A stretch of 64,000 bases of DNA from Rehmannia glutinosa (GCA_016081115.2 CM071924.1:90038616-90102615), one strand, 5' to 3'; shown: positions 10,478-21,709, counted from the stretch's first letter. A program made the numbers and translations. Notes: generated by a model not told the origin, from the letters alone.

Positions 10478-11224
10478 TCATCCAAAGCAATTGAGTACAA
10501 CAAAAAGCCATGGAAATATATTCGACTTGGTAGTTGAAAGTGAAACACAATTTTGTTTCTTTGAAACCAAGAAACTAGGCAATCGCTTTAAAATTGACAT
10601 GATCCTAAGTACTTTTACGATCATCAATATTTCCCACATATTCGAATCACTATAACCTTTAAGAGAAAATTTTTCATTCTTTGGATAAAATAAACCATAT
10701 TGAATAGTGCCTTTCAAATATCTAAAAATTCTTTTAACGGCACTCATATGAGATTCTTTGGGATTGCTTTGAAAACGAGCACATATGCATACGACATGAA
10801 GAATATTCGGTCTACTTGTGGTTAAATAAAGTAAACTACCAATCATACCTCGATATTTGGATTCATCAACCGACTTGCCTTTTTCATCTTTGTCAATCTT
10901 GACGTTTGTTGCCATTGGGGTAGAGACGGTTCTTCCTTCTTCAATTCCGAACTTCTTCAAAAGTTCTTTTGTATACTTGGATTGTGAAATGTATATTCCT
11001 TCTTGGCATTGCTTAATTTGAAGTCCACGGAAGAAGTTGAGCTCCCCCATCATGCTCATTTCAAATTCACATTGCATTAACTTAGGAAATTTCTTGCACA
11101 AGGATTCATTAGTAGCACCAAAAATAATATCATCAACATAAATTTGCACTAATAAGCAATCTTGCCCTTTTTCAAAAACAAAGAGAGTAGTATCAACTTT
11201 ACCTCTTGTAAAACCATTTTGCAA
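10478..11224 (-). pseudogene. Copia reverse transcriptase C-half and RNase H (element E)
   Basis: A long open frame carries the reverse-transcriptase catalytic box YVDDIIFGATN (YVDD codons at 11129-11140), then FEMSMMGELNFF, then the connection region with KYRGMIGSLLYLTTSRPNI and RYLKGTIQYGLF. The RNase H domain begins GYSDSN, where GYSDADW-type sequence is normal; the frame is shifted after this point, so downstream catalytic residues are out of frame. Reverse transcriptase copies the element RNA into DNA and RNase H removes the template. It continues, after one frameshift near 11265, from the N-half at 11269-11670. Confidence 0.9.
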
Positions 11225-11670
11225 AAGAAAAGAGCTAAGTCTATCATACCATGCACGGGGTGCTTGTTTTAAACCGTATAAGGCCTTTTTAAGTTTATAA
11301 ACATCATTAGGCCTAGAAAATTTTCAGACCCCGGAGGTTGTTTTACATAGACTTCTTCTTGAATAATACCATTTAGAAAAGCGGATTTAACATCCATTTG
11401 GTAAAGCTTGAAATTTTTAAAGCAATAATAGGCAAGTAAAATACGAATAGCTTCTAAACGTGCTACGGGTGCAAATGTTTCATCATAATCAATACCTTCT
11501 TCTTGACAATAACCTTGAGCTACTAACCTTACTTTGTTTCGAACAATATTGCCTTGGTCATCGAGCTTGTTCCGAAATACCCATTTTGTGCCAATAATTG
11601 TTTGAGATGGAGGACAAGGTACTAGTTCCCATACATAATTCCTTTCAAATTGATTCAACTCCTCTTGCAT
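11225..11670 (-). pseudogene. Copia reverse transcriptase N-half (element E)
   Basis: Contains GTKWVFRNKLDDQGNI, RLVAQGYCQEEGIDY, ETFAPVARLEAIR and QMDVKSAFLNGI (the first catalytic Asp is in MDVKSAF), then EEVYVKQPPG. These are the hallmarks of the fingers and palm of copia reverse transcriptase. A deletion or frameshift near 11310 moves the downstream ALYGLKQAPR-type helix into another frame. The next domain is 10478-11224. Confidence 0.9.
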
Positions 11671-12616
11671 TTCTAAAAATCAATCTTCATTGTCAATAGC
11701 TTTCTTAGCATTTTTAGGCTCTTTTTGAGATATAAGAGCTTTCTCGGAAAATTTTCCTCGAATCATTACTTTATCAAGGGGATCACCAATAATAAGATCT
11801 TTTGGGTGATCTCCCTTAAATTTCAATGCTACGGGAAGATCTGAAGTATCACCTTTGTCTTCTTGAAGAACATTTGAGCTTGAAGGTTGATCATTTTGAG
11901 TATCATTTTGAACAATGGGTTCAACAATATCCTCTTCATCACTTTCATCATTGGGTATCCTTTCAACACCCGAAGCTTCATTGAATTTGACATGGATGGA
12001 TTCTTCAACAACCCTACTAGTCTTATTGTAAACCCGATATGTTTTGCTCTTGGTTGAATATCCCATAAATATTCCTTCATCGGCCTTAGGATCAAGTTTG
12101 TCCAATTGATCCTTAGTATTCAAAATAAAACATTTACATCCAAATATTTTGAAATAGCTAATATTTGGAGTTATTCATTTCCAAAGCTCATATGGAGTTT
12201 TATTCATTTTAGGACGAATATAAACTCGATTAATGACATAGCAAGCGGTACTTACTGCTTCGGCCCAAAAATACTTTGGAAGTGAAAATTCATTGAGCAT
12301 GGACCGACTCATTTCTTGAAGTGTCCGATTCTTCCTTTCGGCTACTCCATTTTGTTGAGGTGTTCTTAGAGCCAAAAAATTATGATTATATCCATTGGTT
12401 TCACAAAAGACTCTAAATTCGCCGTCAAATTCTCCACCTCGATCACTTCGAATAGACTTAATAGTATCTTACTTTTCATTCTCAATAAGTCTACACAACT
12501 TAACAAACTCATTAACGGAATTGCTTTTATTTGCAAGAAATAGAGCCCAAGTATATCTAGAAAAATCATCAACTATAACAAAAGTATATCTAGAAAAATC
12601 ATCAACTATAACAAAA
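11671..12616 (-). pseudogene. Copia integrase core and C-terminal region (element E)
   Basis: Reading right to left, YTFVIVDDFSRYTW (the second half of the core's first strand region) appears with an 11-codon duplication. It is followed by the third catalytic region LRTPQQNGVAERKNRTLQE and then NKTPYELWK (12175-12375). The C-terminal LDKLDPKADEGIFMGYS follows (11680-12123), leading to an acidic linker. Integrase inserts the DNA copy. The N-terminal zinc finger, the first catalytic Asp, protease and gag are missing because the deletion junction lies at 12616/12617. At least two frame breaks separate the pieces. Confidence 0.85.
12550..12615. repeat. 33-bp tandem duplication at the deletion junction
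   Basis: Two identical 33-bp units (12550-12582 and 12583-12615) duplicate 11 integrase codons (YTFVIVDDFSR twice). They abut the point where integrase sequence jumps into mid-LTR sequence at 12617. The duplication keeps frame. Confidence 0.95.
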
Positions 12617-13363
12617 GTGTATTTGCTTGTATGTATTATGTCTTGTGTCTTCAATTCATCCTCTATTTATAGGAGAGTCTTCACCAACATAGTCTCCTTC
12701 TTCTTTACTTTTGTCTACAAAAAGAGGATCACAAGATGTAGAAATATTGTACAAAAATGAAAAGTAAATCTTGCTGATAAGGATTGCAACGGTTGAAATT
12801 TTTCTGTAAAAAAAACACACACAGGGCGACCGGTCACCCTATAGAAAATTTTGAACGTTGGATGAAAATAGTGTGATCCAGTGCGGAGGTTGCGGGGGGA
12901 TCGGCCGTCGCCCGGTGTGCGACCGGTCGGCCCTCCCCTGGACCGGTCCCCCTGCTCCAATTTTCAAGTCTGTAATGTTCTGTTTCAAGTTTTGCGTTCT
13001 TTAGGTACCGGTCGATCATTTCTCGACCGGTCAACCTCCAATTTGAAATGTTGTCCGATTTTTATATAAAATAAACTTCAAGAAATACTCCAAAAAATTA
13101 GTAAAAATATTTTAAAACACTTGGGAGTATTTGGAAAATATTTATAAACATTGTTTTGGTGTAAAAACCAATTAACACAAAAACATCAAATATGTTGTCC
13201 AATTTTTTTATCGAATAATAAACTCTAAGAAATACTGCAAAAATTAGTAAAAATATTTTAAAATATTTAGGAGTATTTTGGACAACATACATAAACATTG
13301 TTTTGGTATAAAAACTCATTTAAACATAATCATCAAAATCTTGATAAAAACATTTATCTAACA
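12617..13363 (-). repeat. Truncated 5' LTR of copia element E
   Basis: Matches 8139-8904 of the other LTR and ends CTAACA beside ACGAC. In element orientation the missing part is the 3' portion of the 5' LTR, so the deletion also took the primer-binding site. It carries a shorter palindrome cluster than its partner, lacking one CGACCGGTCG unit and part of another. Confidence 0.85.
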
Positions 13364-14330
13364 ACGACTATAAAAGGAAGAATAGATGACCTAACATGAT
13401 ATATCGTCTTGGAGAGCAAGAGAGTCGTGCTTGGAGAGAAAATGGAGATTTTGGAGAAACTTCGTGGGGAAATTAACCATGAAGAAAACATGAAGGTTCG
13501 AGAGCTTGAAGATTGATTCATCCACACAATGGAAATTCATCATCGTAGACTTGCATGTCTTTTCCATATTTTCTATGTCGAATATTTTGTTTAAATAATT
13601 TGTATATGAATTTGCAGATGATTATGTCGAGCTAATTTCATCTTGATTCTAGGACGTGATGTAGACTGTGGGTATTTATATCTGATGTGGTTTGTTTCTT
13701 ATTAATTGATTTCGCCTATCTATTTGTAAATTCGTGTGTTTAATTCTTGTAGATTATTTGGCCAATAATTTGCATGTTTCATAGTTAGTTCATAATTCGA
13801 GAGATTAATTCTAACAATAGATAATGAATTCGCAACATAAACAATTGTAGAGTCGAGATGATTACGATGTTTGTGGGGTTTGATACTTTATTAAATTTTC
13901 TATTGGGAGTTGATATTAATTGTTGAGTAGAGATGCAATTTAATATGATCTACAGTTCTTTGGCCCAAAAAGATGGAATAAACTAGGATAGAAATTGAGT
14001 CCATAGATAAGGTATAGTTGGTTTTTTTTGCGAGATACAAACCGAATATAAATTGAAGAAGCATGTCGAAATCATAGTCATAGGATCGCCTTTTTTTATT
14101 GATTAAGTCTTGCGCATACATTCGATAGTTTATTTGTTTCACTATTTTGCTTAGTTGTTCTTGTTAAATAATTTCATCATTATATTATTCATGCCTTTCA
14201 GTAAAACTGGTATTATTACAATTATCGTAGTTTATGTTTTAATCAATTCTAGAGGAATATGACATTGCTTGTCGCTATCTGTTACCTACAACATACACTT
14301 GCGGTATAACTTAATAAATTTTAGCGAACA

Positions 14331-15640
14331 AGATGCGATGAAGAGAAGAAGGTCATGTATCCAGGTGGAGCTTAGCTTGACTATAGTAGCCAACCCCATC
14401 AATGAAGGTTTTGGCATGGAATCGAAAGGTTTGGGAGGATCACTCTACGCTTTCCTAAACAAAGTGAAGTCTCAGTCTCCATCTCCCAAATTTAATGTTC
14501 TTTAGGGAAACAAAAACGAAAAAAGCATTTGTGGCAACATTGTGTAAAAATATGTAGGTAAATGACAGATGGGTAAATGTGGATCCAATTGGTATAAGTG
14601 TCGGGCTTCTTCTATGTTGGTCTAATATAGTGGTGATCAAACAAATAATCAACAACGATTTCTTCATCAAGGTTAAATTTGGTATGGAAGGAACTCAATA
14701 TTTGGAATGGGGTATCTTTGTATATGCTAGTACATGCCCTATAGTGAAGAAGGAACAATGGAGATTTCTGAACAATGAAAAAGACAAATGGGGTGATAAT
14801 TGATTCCTTATTGGAGACTTCAATGACATATTATGTGAGATAGAGAAACGAGAATGAAGGATTAGGATCGAATCAAGCTTTCAAGTGTTTAGAGATTTCG
14901 TTAGAACAATGAGAATGAGAGATATTACCTTTTGTGGGTATGAATTCACATGGTATAACTTGAGAAATGATAAGGGATTCGGGGATGAGATGCTTGATAG
15001 GGCTTTTGGATCCCCCTTGTGATGTCTTTGGAATCCGAAGGCTAAAGTTTGGCATAATAGTAGACATCCATATAATCATCAACTCCTACTTTTGGATTCT
15101 AACTCAGAGAATGCTAAACCCAAAAGGAGATTTTCCTTCGATTAAAAGTGGGTGGGCAGAGAGGGATTAAGGAAGTTGTTACTGAGGCATGAAACATCAA
15201 AAATATTGGGACCCTATGTTTCAACTTCAAGACAAAATCACCAACTGCTGGCTCAAACTCTTGGCTTGGAACAGGAACAACCATACTAATTCATTAAAAA
15301 TTATAGCTGAGACAAATGAAAATTTAGAAGAGTTGAATAGGTGGAAATGATAGAGACTGTAAAACTTGGAATTCTCTGAAAGGCATCATGAACAAAGCAT
15401 GCAAAGACGATGATAATTTCTTGAAATAGAAATCTAGAAATCAATGGTTGAAAGAAATGGATAAAAACACAATACTCTTCTGCGCATGTTCTCTTCAAAG
15501 ACCAAATGTGAATTCCATTGAGATGATCATAAGGGCAGATGGAAGAATGTGCGAGACTAAGGAGGATATATAGGAAATAATTATTAATTTTTATCAAACA
15601 TTGGTCTTTCCATATATTCCTTTCACAACACCATCATTTG
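14331..15640 (+). pseudogene. L1-type LINE ORF2 endonuclease and linker (LINE A)
   Basis: Resumes LINE A after the LTR insertion. The ORF1 tail appears first, then the endonuclease start (KVLAWN-like and GLGGSL near 14425-14445), a degenerate ETKTKK motif, VDPIGISVGLLLCW, and FLIGDFNDIL (near 14810), which carries the metal-binding Asp/Asn of APE-type LINE endonucleases. FTWYN and EMLDRAFGSPL (near 14945-15010) follow. The linker towards reverse transcriptase includes an FSFD-W-type motif and a FYQTLV end at about 15600. These nucleases nick target DNA to prime reverse transcription. Stops and frameshifts are frequent. Sequence is lost at about 15640, before the reverse transcriptase, where an opposite-strand LINE begins. 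Confidence 0.7.
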
Positions 15641-15800
15641 AATAGCCTTCCAGAGGGGTTAAAAAGGGCAACCCCTGGACCTGCACATAATGCATGAGGT
15701 GATACCGCCCCATCAAAACAAATCTGATAACACGCGGTAGGATGAGAAATGAGCGGAGAATCTAGAAGCGAAGAAGGGATCTCAGGTCTGCACTCAACTC
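15641..15800 (-). pseudogene. RNase H domain start of LINE B
   Basis: The minus frame reads YQICFDGAVSPHALCAGPGV followed by ALFNPSG, matching the first strand region of RVT_3-type RNase H found at the C-terminus of many plant LINE ORF2 proteins (D of FDGA is a catalytic Asp). Further catalytic residues lie beyond the truncation. Between 15800 and 15880 the frame is unclear. Confidence 0.6.
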
Positions 15801-15878
15801 AATCAAAATCCTGAAAAATTTGTATTTGCCGCTACCACAATCGAGAATGACGTCGGGCATATATTGTCAAACTTTTTC

Positions 15879-17258
15879 TTATTCCTGTGAAACCAAAGTA
15901 GGTTGTAAGTCACTACAAAGATGTTGCACAAGCATTTCGGTGAATGTAGGAGAACTTCTTGGATCCAAGTGGGAATGAGGACTGTGCAAATGCTGAGATA
16001 TGATCATCAAGTCCCGATAGGCGCCGCACTGTGCGAGAGAAGTGACAATGAATGAAGGTATGCATTGAACGAGCAAGCTTTTTCCAAGATAACAAATGAT
16101 TTTTTTTCGGTCCGCTGAATCACTCCATAGGTAATTAGCAATCATAGATTGGATTTTTTCAAGAGTAGCATCTAGGAGTTTAAAACATGTCATAGCGTAA
16201 GTCGGAATTGATTGAATAACCGACTTAATAAGAAATTCGTGGTCGACTTGAGATAATGTATTTTCATTCCAACCTTGAATTTGTTTCCATACTCGATCTT
16301 GAATAGACGATAAAATTTCATGTTTATTTCTCCCAATAACCGAGGGCAACCCAAGATATTTGCCATGAGATGTGACCGTAGGGATTCCATGAATTTGGGA
16401 AATCTGTTGAGAAATGGCAGTGCGTGTGTTCGGACTGAAGAGGACACCCAATTTCTCCAAATTAATCCGCTGACCAGAAGCTCGCTCGAAAAGTTGGATG
16501 CCATATTTGAGATTTAGCGCTTCATCAACTGTAGCATTTCCCATTAATAAGGTATCATCGGCAAAAAAGAGATGCGAGATACTCGGCGCAAATTTAGTCA
16601 TCTTTACGCTATTATTTTTTCCCGTGGCTTGCAAATCCTGCAAAATAAAAGAGAACACTTCAGCACAAAGGAGAAAAATATAGGGGGATAGGGGATCTCC
16701 TTGGCGTATGCCACATTGAGGTAAGACCTTCCCAAATTGAGCTCCATTAAGAATGAAAGAAAAGGAAGAACTAATGGTGCATAAGCGAACCACATCAACA
16801 AAAGAGTTTGGGAAGCATAGTGATTCTAAAACAACAAAAACAAACGACCATTCGACCCGGTCAAAATCTTTACTCATATCAAGCTTAATAGATATGAGAG
16901 ACCCATCTTACCAGTTTTCTGAATTTTCATAAAGTGATGAATTTCATAGGCAATTAAAATATTATCAGTTATGAGTCGACCTGGAATAAAAGAAGACAGA
17001 GTTTCAGAAATTATATCACTTAATAAGGGTCTAACTCTATTGGTGATTGCTTTTGCCACAATTCTATAAATAATGTTACACAAACAGATCGGGCAAAAAA
17101 TGGGAGACAAGGTCTGCGTCTTTTATTTTAGGAATAAGGACAATATTAGTGGAATTTAATTCAGCAAAAGAATGTCTATTGTTCATGAAATTTAGCACTG
17201 AAATTGTAATATCTTTATCTACAATAGACCAACACTTTTGGAAAAAAATCAAGCCCAT
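15879..17258 (-). pseudogene. LINE B reverse transcriptase
   Basis: Reads in three consecutive pieces: LIPKIKDADLVSHF (17076-17258), FCPICLCNIIYRIVAKAITNR with PGRLITDNILIAYE (16874-17110), and a 332-codon frame (15879-16877). The last contains MSKDFDRVEW (first catalytic Asp), GIRQGDPLSPYIFLLCAE, FADDTLL (FADD codons at 16554-16565), GKYLGLPSVIGRNK and KIQGWNE. This is the full L1-clade palm and thumb. Two frameshifts, near 16890 and 17090, inactivate it. The enzyme would reverse-transcribe LINE RNA at the nick made by its endonuclease domain. Confidence 0.9.
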
Positions 17259-17760
17259 ACCATCTGGACCCGGGGACTTGAAGGGGTGTATGTGTTTTAT
17301 GGTTTGACGATCTCAGCTTCTGAAAATGGTCTAGTCAGGTCTCAATCATCTCCTCATTTAAATTTTTGCGGGACTCGGTCAACACTTGCGAAATGTCCTT
17401 TATTGATGGAGAGACCGCGTGGAAAATTCATGGAAATACCTAGTGACAATTTTTCCAGTGCTCTCGATATCGTGTGCTTCTACCCCAGATTATCTTTGAG
17501 GGATGAAATATAATTTGTCTTGCGTCTATTAAAAGCATAAGCATGGAAGTAAGATGTATTGCGATCACCATTCTTGTACCAATACGTTTTTGCTCGTTGT
17601 TTCCACTTAATGTCATTTAGTTCAAGCAGGGAGTCAAGCGAGCTACGGAGCTCTTGAAGCTGAAGTTTTACGAATTCAGTGGTAGTGCAGGCTTCCAAGG
17701 ATGTGATTGTACGTTTGAGTTTGCTAATTTTCTCCATGAGAGTACCAAATATATATTTTT
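17259..17760 (-). pseudogene. LINE B linker between endonuclease and reverse transcriptase
   Basis: The minus frame at 17480-17737 reads LNDIKWKQRAKTYWYKNGDR followed by NTSYFHAYAFNRRKTNYI, the conserved linker motif (W.qrar..W...GD.NT.fFH) of plant L1 ORF2. The stretch before the reverse transcriptase (17259-17480) is degenerate. Confidence 0.8.
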
Positions 17761-18560
17761 CACGAATGATTTTTTCACAATCCTTTCACTTAATCTAATA
17801 AGTCTCAAAACGGCGAGTTGTTATTTGTTCATTTGTCGATCTTTGGTTATGAAGAGGGAAAAATGAGTAAAGAGAAATGCATGATCGAGAAGTGTATGTA
17901 GGGAAGGTATGTACTTTGTATTGCAGAAAGAGGTATAGAAAGCTAGGATTGCAAAGATACCGATCTAGACGACTCGCTGAGTGAACGGACGAACAGTTAA
18001 CCATTGCCACGTGAATTTGTGACCCCAATACCCCATATCTGTGAGATCACATGCAGCAATAACATCCCAATTTAAATTTATTTGCCAAGGTGTGTGGCGG
18101 TCTAATCCCCGAGAATGTATTTTATTTCAATCGCCCACGCAAATCTGCGGAGTATTTGATGAGGAATAAAGATGCTGAAAATTTCTCCAGAAATTCGGCC
18201 ACAAGGAGATGTTTGGTTGGCCGTATATACCCGTGAGACGAAATTGAGAATTTGCAAAGAAAACATCAGCATCGATAACTTCGCCATTGTAATCCCACAA
18301 AGAGACAGTAATATGCTTTTACTACAACAATGCTAGCCCGCCCGAGCATCCTGTAGAATCGACAAAAAACAAAATATCCGATAGAGTTCTTCAAACGTTC
18401 AAAATCAAATGTGTTACTCTTGGTCTCACAAAAGAATACCAAGTTTGGGGACTTTGCGCGAATAATATCGCGAAGTTCTTGAACTGTTCGAGGGTTCCTA
18501 AGCCCTCGATAGTTCCAATTTATGAGATTTATTGGGATTGGCAGGGCTCGCCTTCATGCT
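17761..18560 (-). pseudogene. LINE B APE-type endonuclease
   Basis: Frames at the N-terminal end read INWNYRGLRNPRTVQ (the WNCRGLG motif), AKSPNLVFFCETKSN (catalytic Glu region) and a central FRLTGIYGQPNISLW. A GDWN-type motif, where GDFN is usual, and GYWGHKFTWQW follow. The order and spacing match the APE endonuclease of plant L1 LINEs. Frame changes and stops after 18290 and 18100 make it inactive. Confidence 0.8.
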
Positions 18561-18631
18561 CAGCCACCACCGGACTTGATTCAGACTCAACAATTTCACC
18601 CATAGGGTCACAAGAGGGGAGTGAAGGTAGT

Positions 18632-20150
18632 TCATTCAGTTTTGCTTTTTTTTTTTCCGACAACCTCAACAGGGATAGAATCGAACTCGTGGTTTGATAG
18701 ATGAAGCATTTGGAGTTTTTGTTTGGCTAAGGTAGAGGGAATGGAGTGGGAAGTGTTAGGGTTGCAAGAGAGGCGTTTCTTTGGGTTAGTGAATTTACGA
18801 GCACTTTTTTTGGCTGAGGTGTCCATGTGCATGGGAACAATAACAAGAAATGGGCTAGGCGGAAAGGTGGGATCGTTTGGAGGAGACGATAAATTATGGG
18901 TGATGGGGCTAGAGTGAGGGGTTATGACAAGTGATGTCATATGGAGAGAATGGTGCTGTGGGGTGTCATATATATTAGGGAATAAAGATTGAGGATAAGG
19001 GTTTGAGTGAGCTTCAGTGAAGGGTGGGGATGGAGTTATTTTTAGTCTGTTGGACTTTATGGGGGCGAGGAGAATCAACAAGAGTGAGAGACAGAGTGTT
19101 TTGTGACAGCAAGGATGGAAGGGGATGCATGATAAGTGAGTCAATAGTTGTAAAGAATGATAGTGAGGGAAATAGAAGGATTTGACATGAAGATGATGTG
19201 GAATATTAAAACGGCCATTAGAGTCTATGAAGGCATTGGTGTTTGTTTTATATGTAATATTGGGTGTAATGGTAGTGGAAGGAAGTGGCTTGGAGTGGAG
19301 GAAGTGGCGATCGAGGTGGTGATATGAGAGGAGATATCTGGTTTGGATTGATTAGAAAGAGGATTGTTGGGGTTTTTCGGATTTTTTGTAGAGTTTGATG
19401 GATGGTTTGAAGCAAAAGGGTTTGTGATTGTCGAAGCACATAGCCAATTTCCAAATTGCAATTGAGATTCATCATTTTCAGATTTGGTGACGTAGTCATC
19501 GAAATCCTTAAAGACATGTCCAAGTATGCCGCAGTGGAAACATAAATCTGGAAGGCTCTCACACTTCAGATATATCATAGCCTTATTGAATTTGTGATCA
19601 AGTTGAATAACACGGCATGGCGGTTTATGTATATTGATTTCAATATTAATGTGCAAGAACATTCGGACCACTAAGCATGTATTATTAGTTTGAACATCCA
19701 AATAAGAGCCAATATAATTATCTGCACGCTCTGCAAAGCTTTTTGTGAATAAGCCTAGCGATATCCTGTGAAGTTGTATCCAAAACGAGCAATTGGAAAA
19801 AACAAGATTCGTCGATATCATGTCCTCTGTGGCCTATTTTAGGAGTAACAAATATTTATCAAAGAGCCATGGGGTCCCCAAGAGAACACATTTTTTGTCC
19901 GCTATGTTGCCAAGTATAAAAAGGATGACATTGTCAAGGGATTTGCATGAGAGTGTGTCTTTGGCATTCCATAGACGACGGAAGAGGCCTACGATTTGAT
20001 CGAAACTAATGACCTGGGGTGCCATGAGTTCCCTACCAAGCTAAGAGTAGGGTTAAACTGATCCGATATAATACCATCCGTGGAAAGCGAGGATGTTTCT
20101 TTATCCCCAAGAGAGAGTCAAGCGTAGAGTTTGTCTCGATCACTCTCCAT
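18632..20150 (-). pseudogene. LINE B ORF1 (DUF4283-type, CCHC knuckle)
   Basis: The likely start is the ATG at 20150 (MESDRDKLYA, then a stop). DUF4283-like sequence follows at 19834-20025 (LFRRLWNAKDTLSCKSLDN, PWLFDKYLLLL). The next frame (19225-19821) ends with SLPDLCFHCGILGHVFKDFD, a zinc knuckle whose final Cys is Phe. The Pro/Ser-rich C-terminus (18632-19144) ends KKKSKTE and a stop just before ORF2. ORF1 proteins bind LINE RNA in the ribonucleoprotein. At least three breaks are present. Confidence 0.75.
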
Positions 20151-20560
20151 CAGTAGAGGATAATTTGCAGCGCCCCAGATTGAAGCCAAAAACCAATCGG
20201 GATTTGATTGATAACCAAGATGTATCCGCTCGCACAAACTGAAATCTGCAAAACACAAAAACACACACAAAAGTGAGATGTGGTGAACGATAGACAAGAA
20301 ATCATAAGAAAAAAGAAAAGAGAAAAAAGGAGAAAAAACAAAGAACAGATAACAAATGAGACTTAGAAATGGAGAGAGATGGAGAATTCATTCATGGTGG
20401 GAGAGAAAACATGGGAGACGGTCCATGGAAGCACCAGACGTTTCAGCAAAAAGAAACCCTCTATAGGAGAGAAATCCTAGGACTCAGTGAAGAAATAAGT
20501 CCGTTGATTTTTATTTTATCTTTCCTCCCGTTTAACATCTCTAGTGAGGATGAAATTTAA
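20151..20560 (-). other. LINE B 5' UTR
   Basis: Upstream of ORF1 on the minus strand. It is rich in pyrimidines on that strand (TTTTCTCCTTTTTTCTC near 20320) and has no ORF of note. The left limit of the LINE is uncertain; the sequence becomes AT-rich with a short (CA)n near 20588-20600. Confidence 0.5.
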
Positions 20561-20744
20561 ATGGATTGGATACATCCATTTTACACATACACACACACAA
20601 AATACTTATTAAATGCTTAAATTGAAAAATGAACTTTTTTATAGTTGAACTTTATAGATCTTGGGTTGTTTGGTTAATCTACTATTTGGGTACTTAATTG
20701 CTAATGTGACCATTTGAGTTTCATAACATGACTTTTAAAAAAAA

Positions 20745-21620
20745 AAAGATAAAAAATGGGATAAGGACAAAATTACCCAACGTTTTGTAAAAAAGGACAT
20801 CATTATGCTTCCAATCATTTTTCTAGACATTTGTATGTTTCGGCTTTTTTTTTCGGATATTTTTACGCTCTCACCAATTTTCCCGTATTTTTGACGTTGT
20901 TGTTTCAAAGTTATTTCGGACATGTTTCATCTAATAAAATTTCAGTGAAAAAATATTTTCCCCCCATTAAAATAATATAATTTATACTCGAAAATCTTAT
21001 AAACAATCAAGAAATATACATATAAAGCAACATATATTAAAACAAAATGCATTGAAAATAACATAGATACAACACATGAATAGAACAACGCAATCCATTT
21101 TTTGATTCAATGCATTAAAAATATCGAAAACACATAGAAACAACAGAACAACATTAAAAATTATATAGAAATAATCCCGAAATAATATAAAAAATAACAC
21201 AAGAACAAAAACAACTTAAAATAGGTAAAAATTGCATTGAAACATCGAATGCAACATGAAAACAATAAAAAAAATTAAAAATCAGAACAACATTAAAAAC
21301 AATATAGAAACAACCCAGAGATAACATAAACAATATATAAAACAACATATAAATCAAAAAGAGCGTAAAAAGAATATGTAAAAGTTACATCGAAACAACA
21401 CAGAAACAACATATATAGAAACAACCAAGAAACAAAATAAACAACATAGAAACAAGTACGAAACAACATATATAAATAACATAGAAAACAATCCATGAAC
21501 AAAAAAATTAAATAAAGCATAAAAATATCCAAAAAAAGTGTAAGAGTGTAAAGATATCCAAAAAAGAGTGGAGAGCGTATTTAGCGAATTAGCGTCCTTT
21601 CTCCCGGAATGGTTGGGTAT
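20745..21620. mobile_element. Mutator-like candidate with GAAAC arrays
   Basis: The left end carries AAGGACAAAATTACCCAACG, and the right end, reverse-complemented, carries CCAAAAATACCCAACCATTC followed by AAAGGACGC. This is a degenerate TIR with similar order on both sides. GGATATTTTTACGCTCTC-like sequence also occurs on both sides (about 20856, and inverted near 21525-21575). The interior is a long run of (GAAACAACATA)-like repeats (21000-21480). An AAAAAAAAGA repeat near both ends might be a TSD but is low-complexity. It resembles the element at 1922-4662 in end style and in GTTTC/GAAAC arrays. Confidence 0.45.
20995..21510. repeat. Degenerate GAAACAACATA array
   Basis: Motifs such as AGAAACAAC, CGAAACAACA and AACATAGAAAC recur at irregular 10-45-bp spacing for about 500 bp, with almost no G apart from the G of GAAAC. 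The long minus-strand frames across it (Phe/Tyr/Cys-rich) are products of this composition. Confidence 0.7.
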
Positions 21621-21641
21621 TTTTGGAATTAACTAGAAAAA

Positions 21642-21664
21642 AAAGAGAGAGAGAGAGAGTGTGT
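21642..21664. repeat. (GA)n microsatellite
   Basis: About nine GA dinucleotides followed by (GT)n at the right margin of the Mutator-like candidate. Confidence 0.85.
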
Positions 21665-21709
21665 CATAATATGATTATGAATTCAAAAGTTTGTTCAGGC
21701 TATCAATTG

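Larger units (their letters stand above)
7564..13363 (-). mobile_element. SIRE-like Ty1/copia element E, internally deleted
   Basis: Ends are TGTTAG (7564) and CTAACA (13363), flanked by GCGAC and ACGAC, a 5-bp TSD with one mismatch. The element reads on the minus strand. The left copy (7564-8904) is the full 3' LTR. The right copy (12617-13363) is a 5' LTR lacking about 575 bp. The polypurine tract AAAATGGGAAG sits beside the 3' LTR at about 8907-8920. Pol is in copia order (integrase, reverse transcriptase, RNase H). Gag, protease, primer-binding site and the integrase N-terminus are deleted. Motifs YVDDIIFGATN and EFEMSMMGELNFF suggest the SIRE lineage. It is non-functional. Confidence 0.85.
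6947..14330 (+). mobile_element. Gypsy-like solo LTR splitting LINE A, itself split by a copia element and a SINE
   Basis: The left part begins TGATACATTTGCATC (6947). The right part ends in sequence like plant Gypsy LTR 3' ends, with GCTTGTCGCTATCTG and ACACTTGCGG before about 14330. A TATA-like CTATAAAAGG lies at 13368-13377, just right of the copia insertion. No Gypsy-type primer-binding site follows, so a solo LTR is most likely. Without the copia element (7564-13368) and the SINE plus one TSD copy, it is about 1.46 kb. I found no convincing TSD, so both boundaries are approximate. Gypsy affiliation is inferred from end-sequence style only. Confidence 0.45.
15641..20560 (-). mobile_element. 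L1-type LINE B, almost full length
   Basis: On the minus strand this contains a CT-rich 5' UTR (about 20151-20560), ORF1 (20150 to 18632) and ORF2 with endonuclease, reverse transcriptase and the start of RNase H. The 3' end is missing: RNase H stops near 15641, where LINE A begins in the opposite orientation. No poly(A) tail or TSD could be identified. All ORFs have stops or frameshifts, but domains are long and easy to read, so it is younger than LINE A. Confidence 0.8.

Noticed and set aside
20997..21532. Phe/Tyr/Cys-rich membrane-like small proteins on the minus strand
   Set aside because: Product of the GAAACAACATA array composition, in several overlapping frames.
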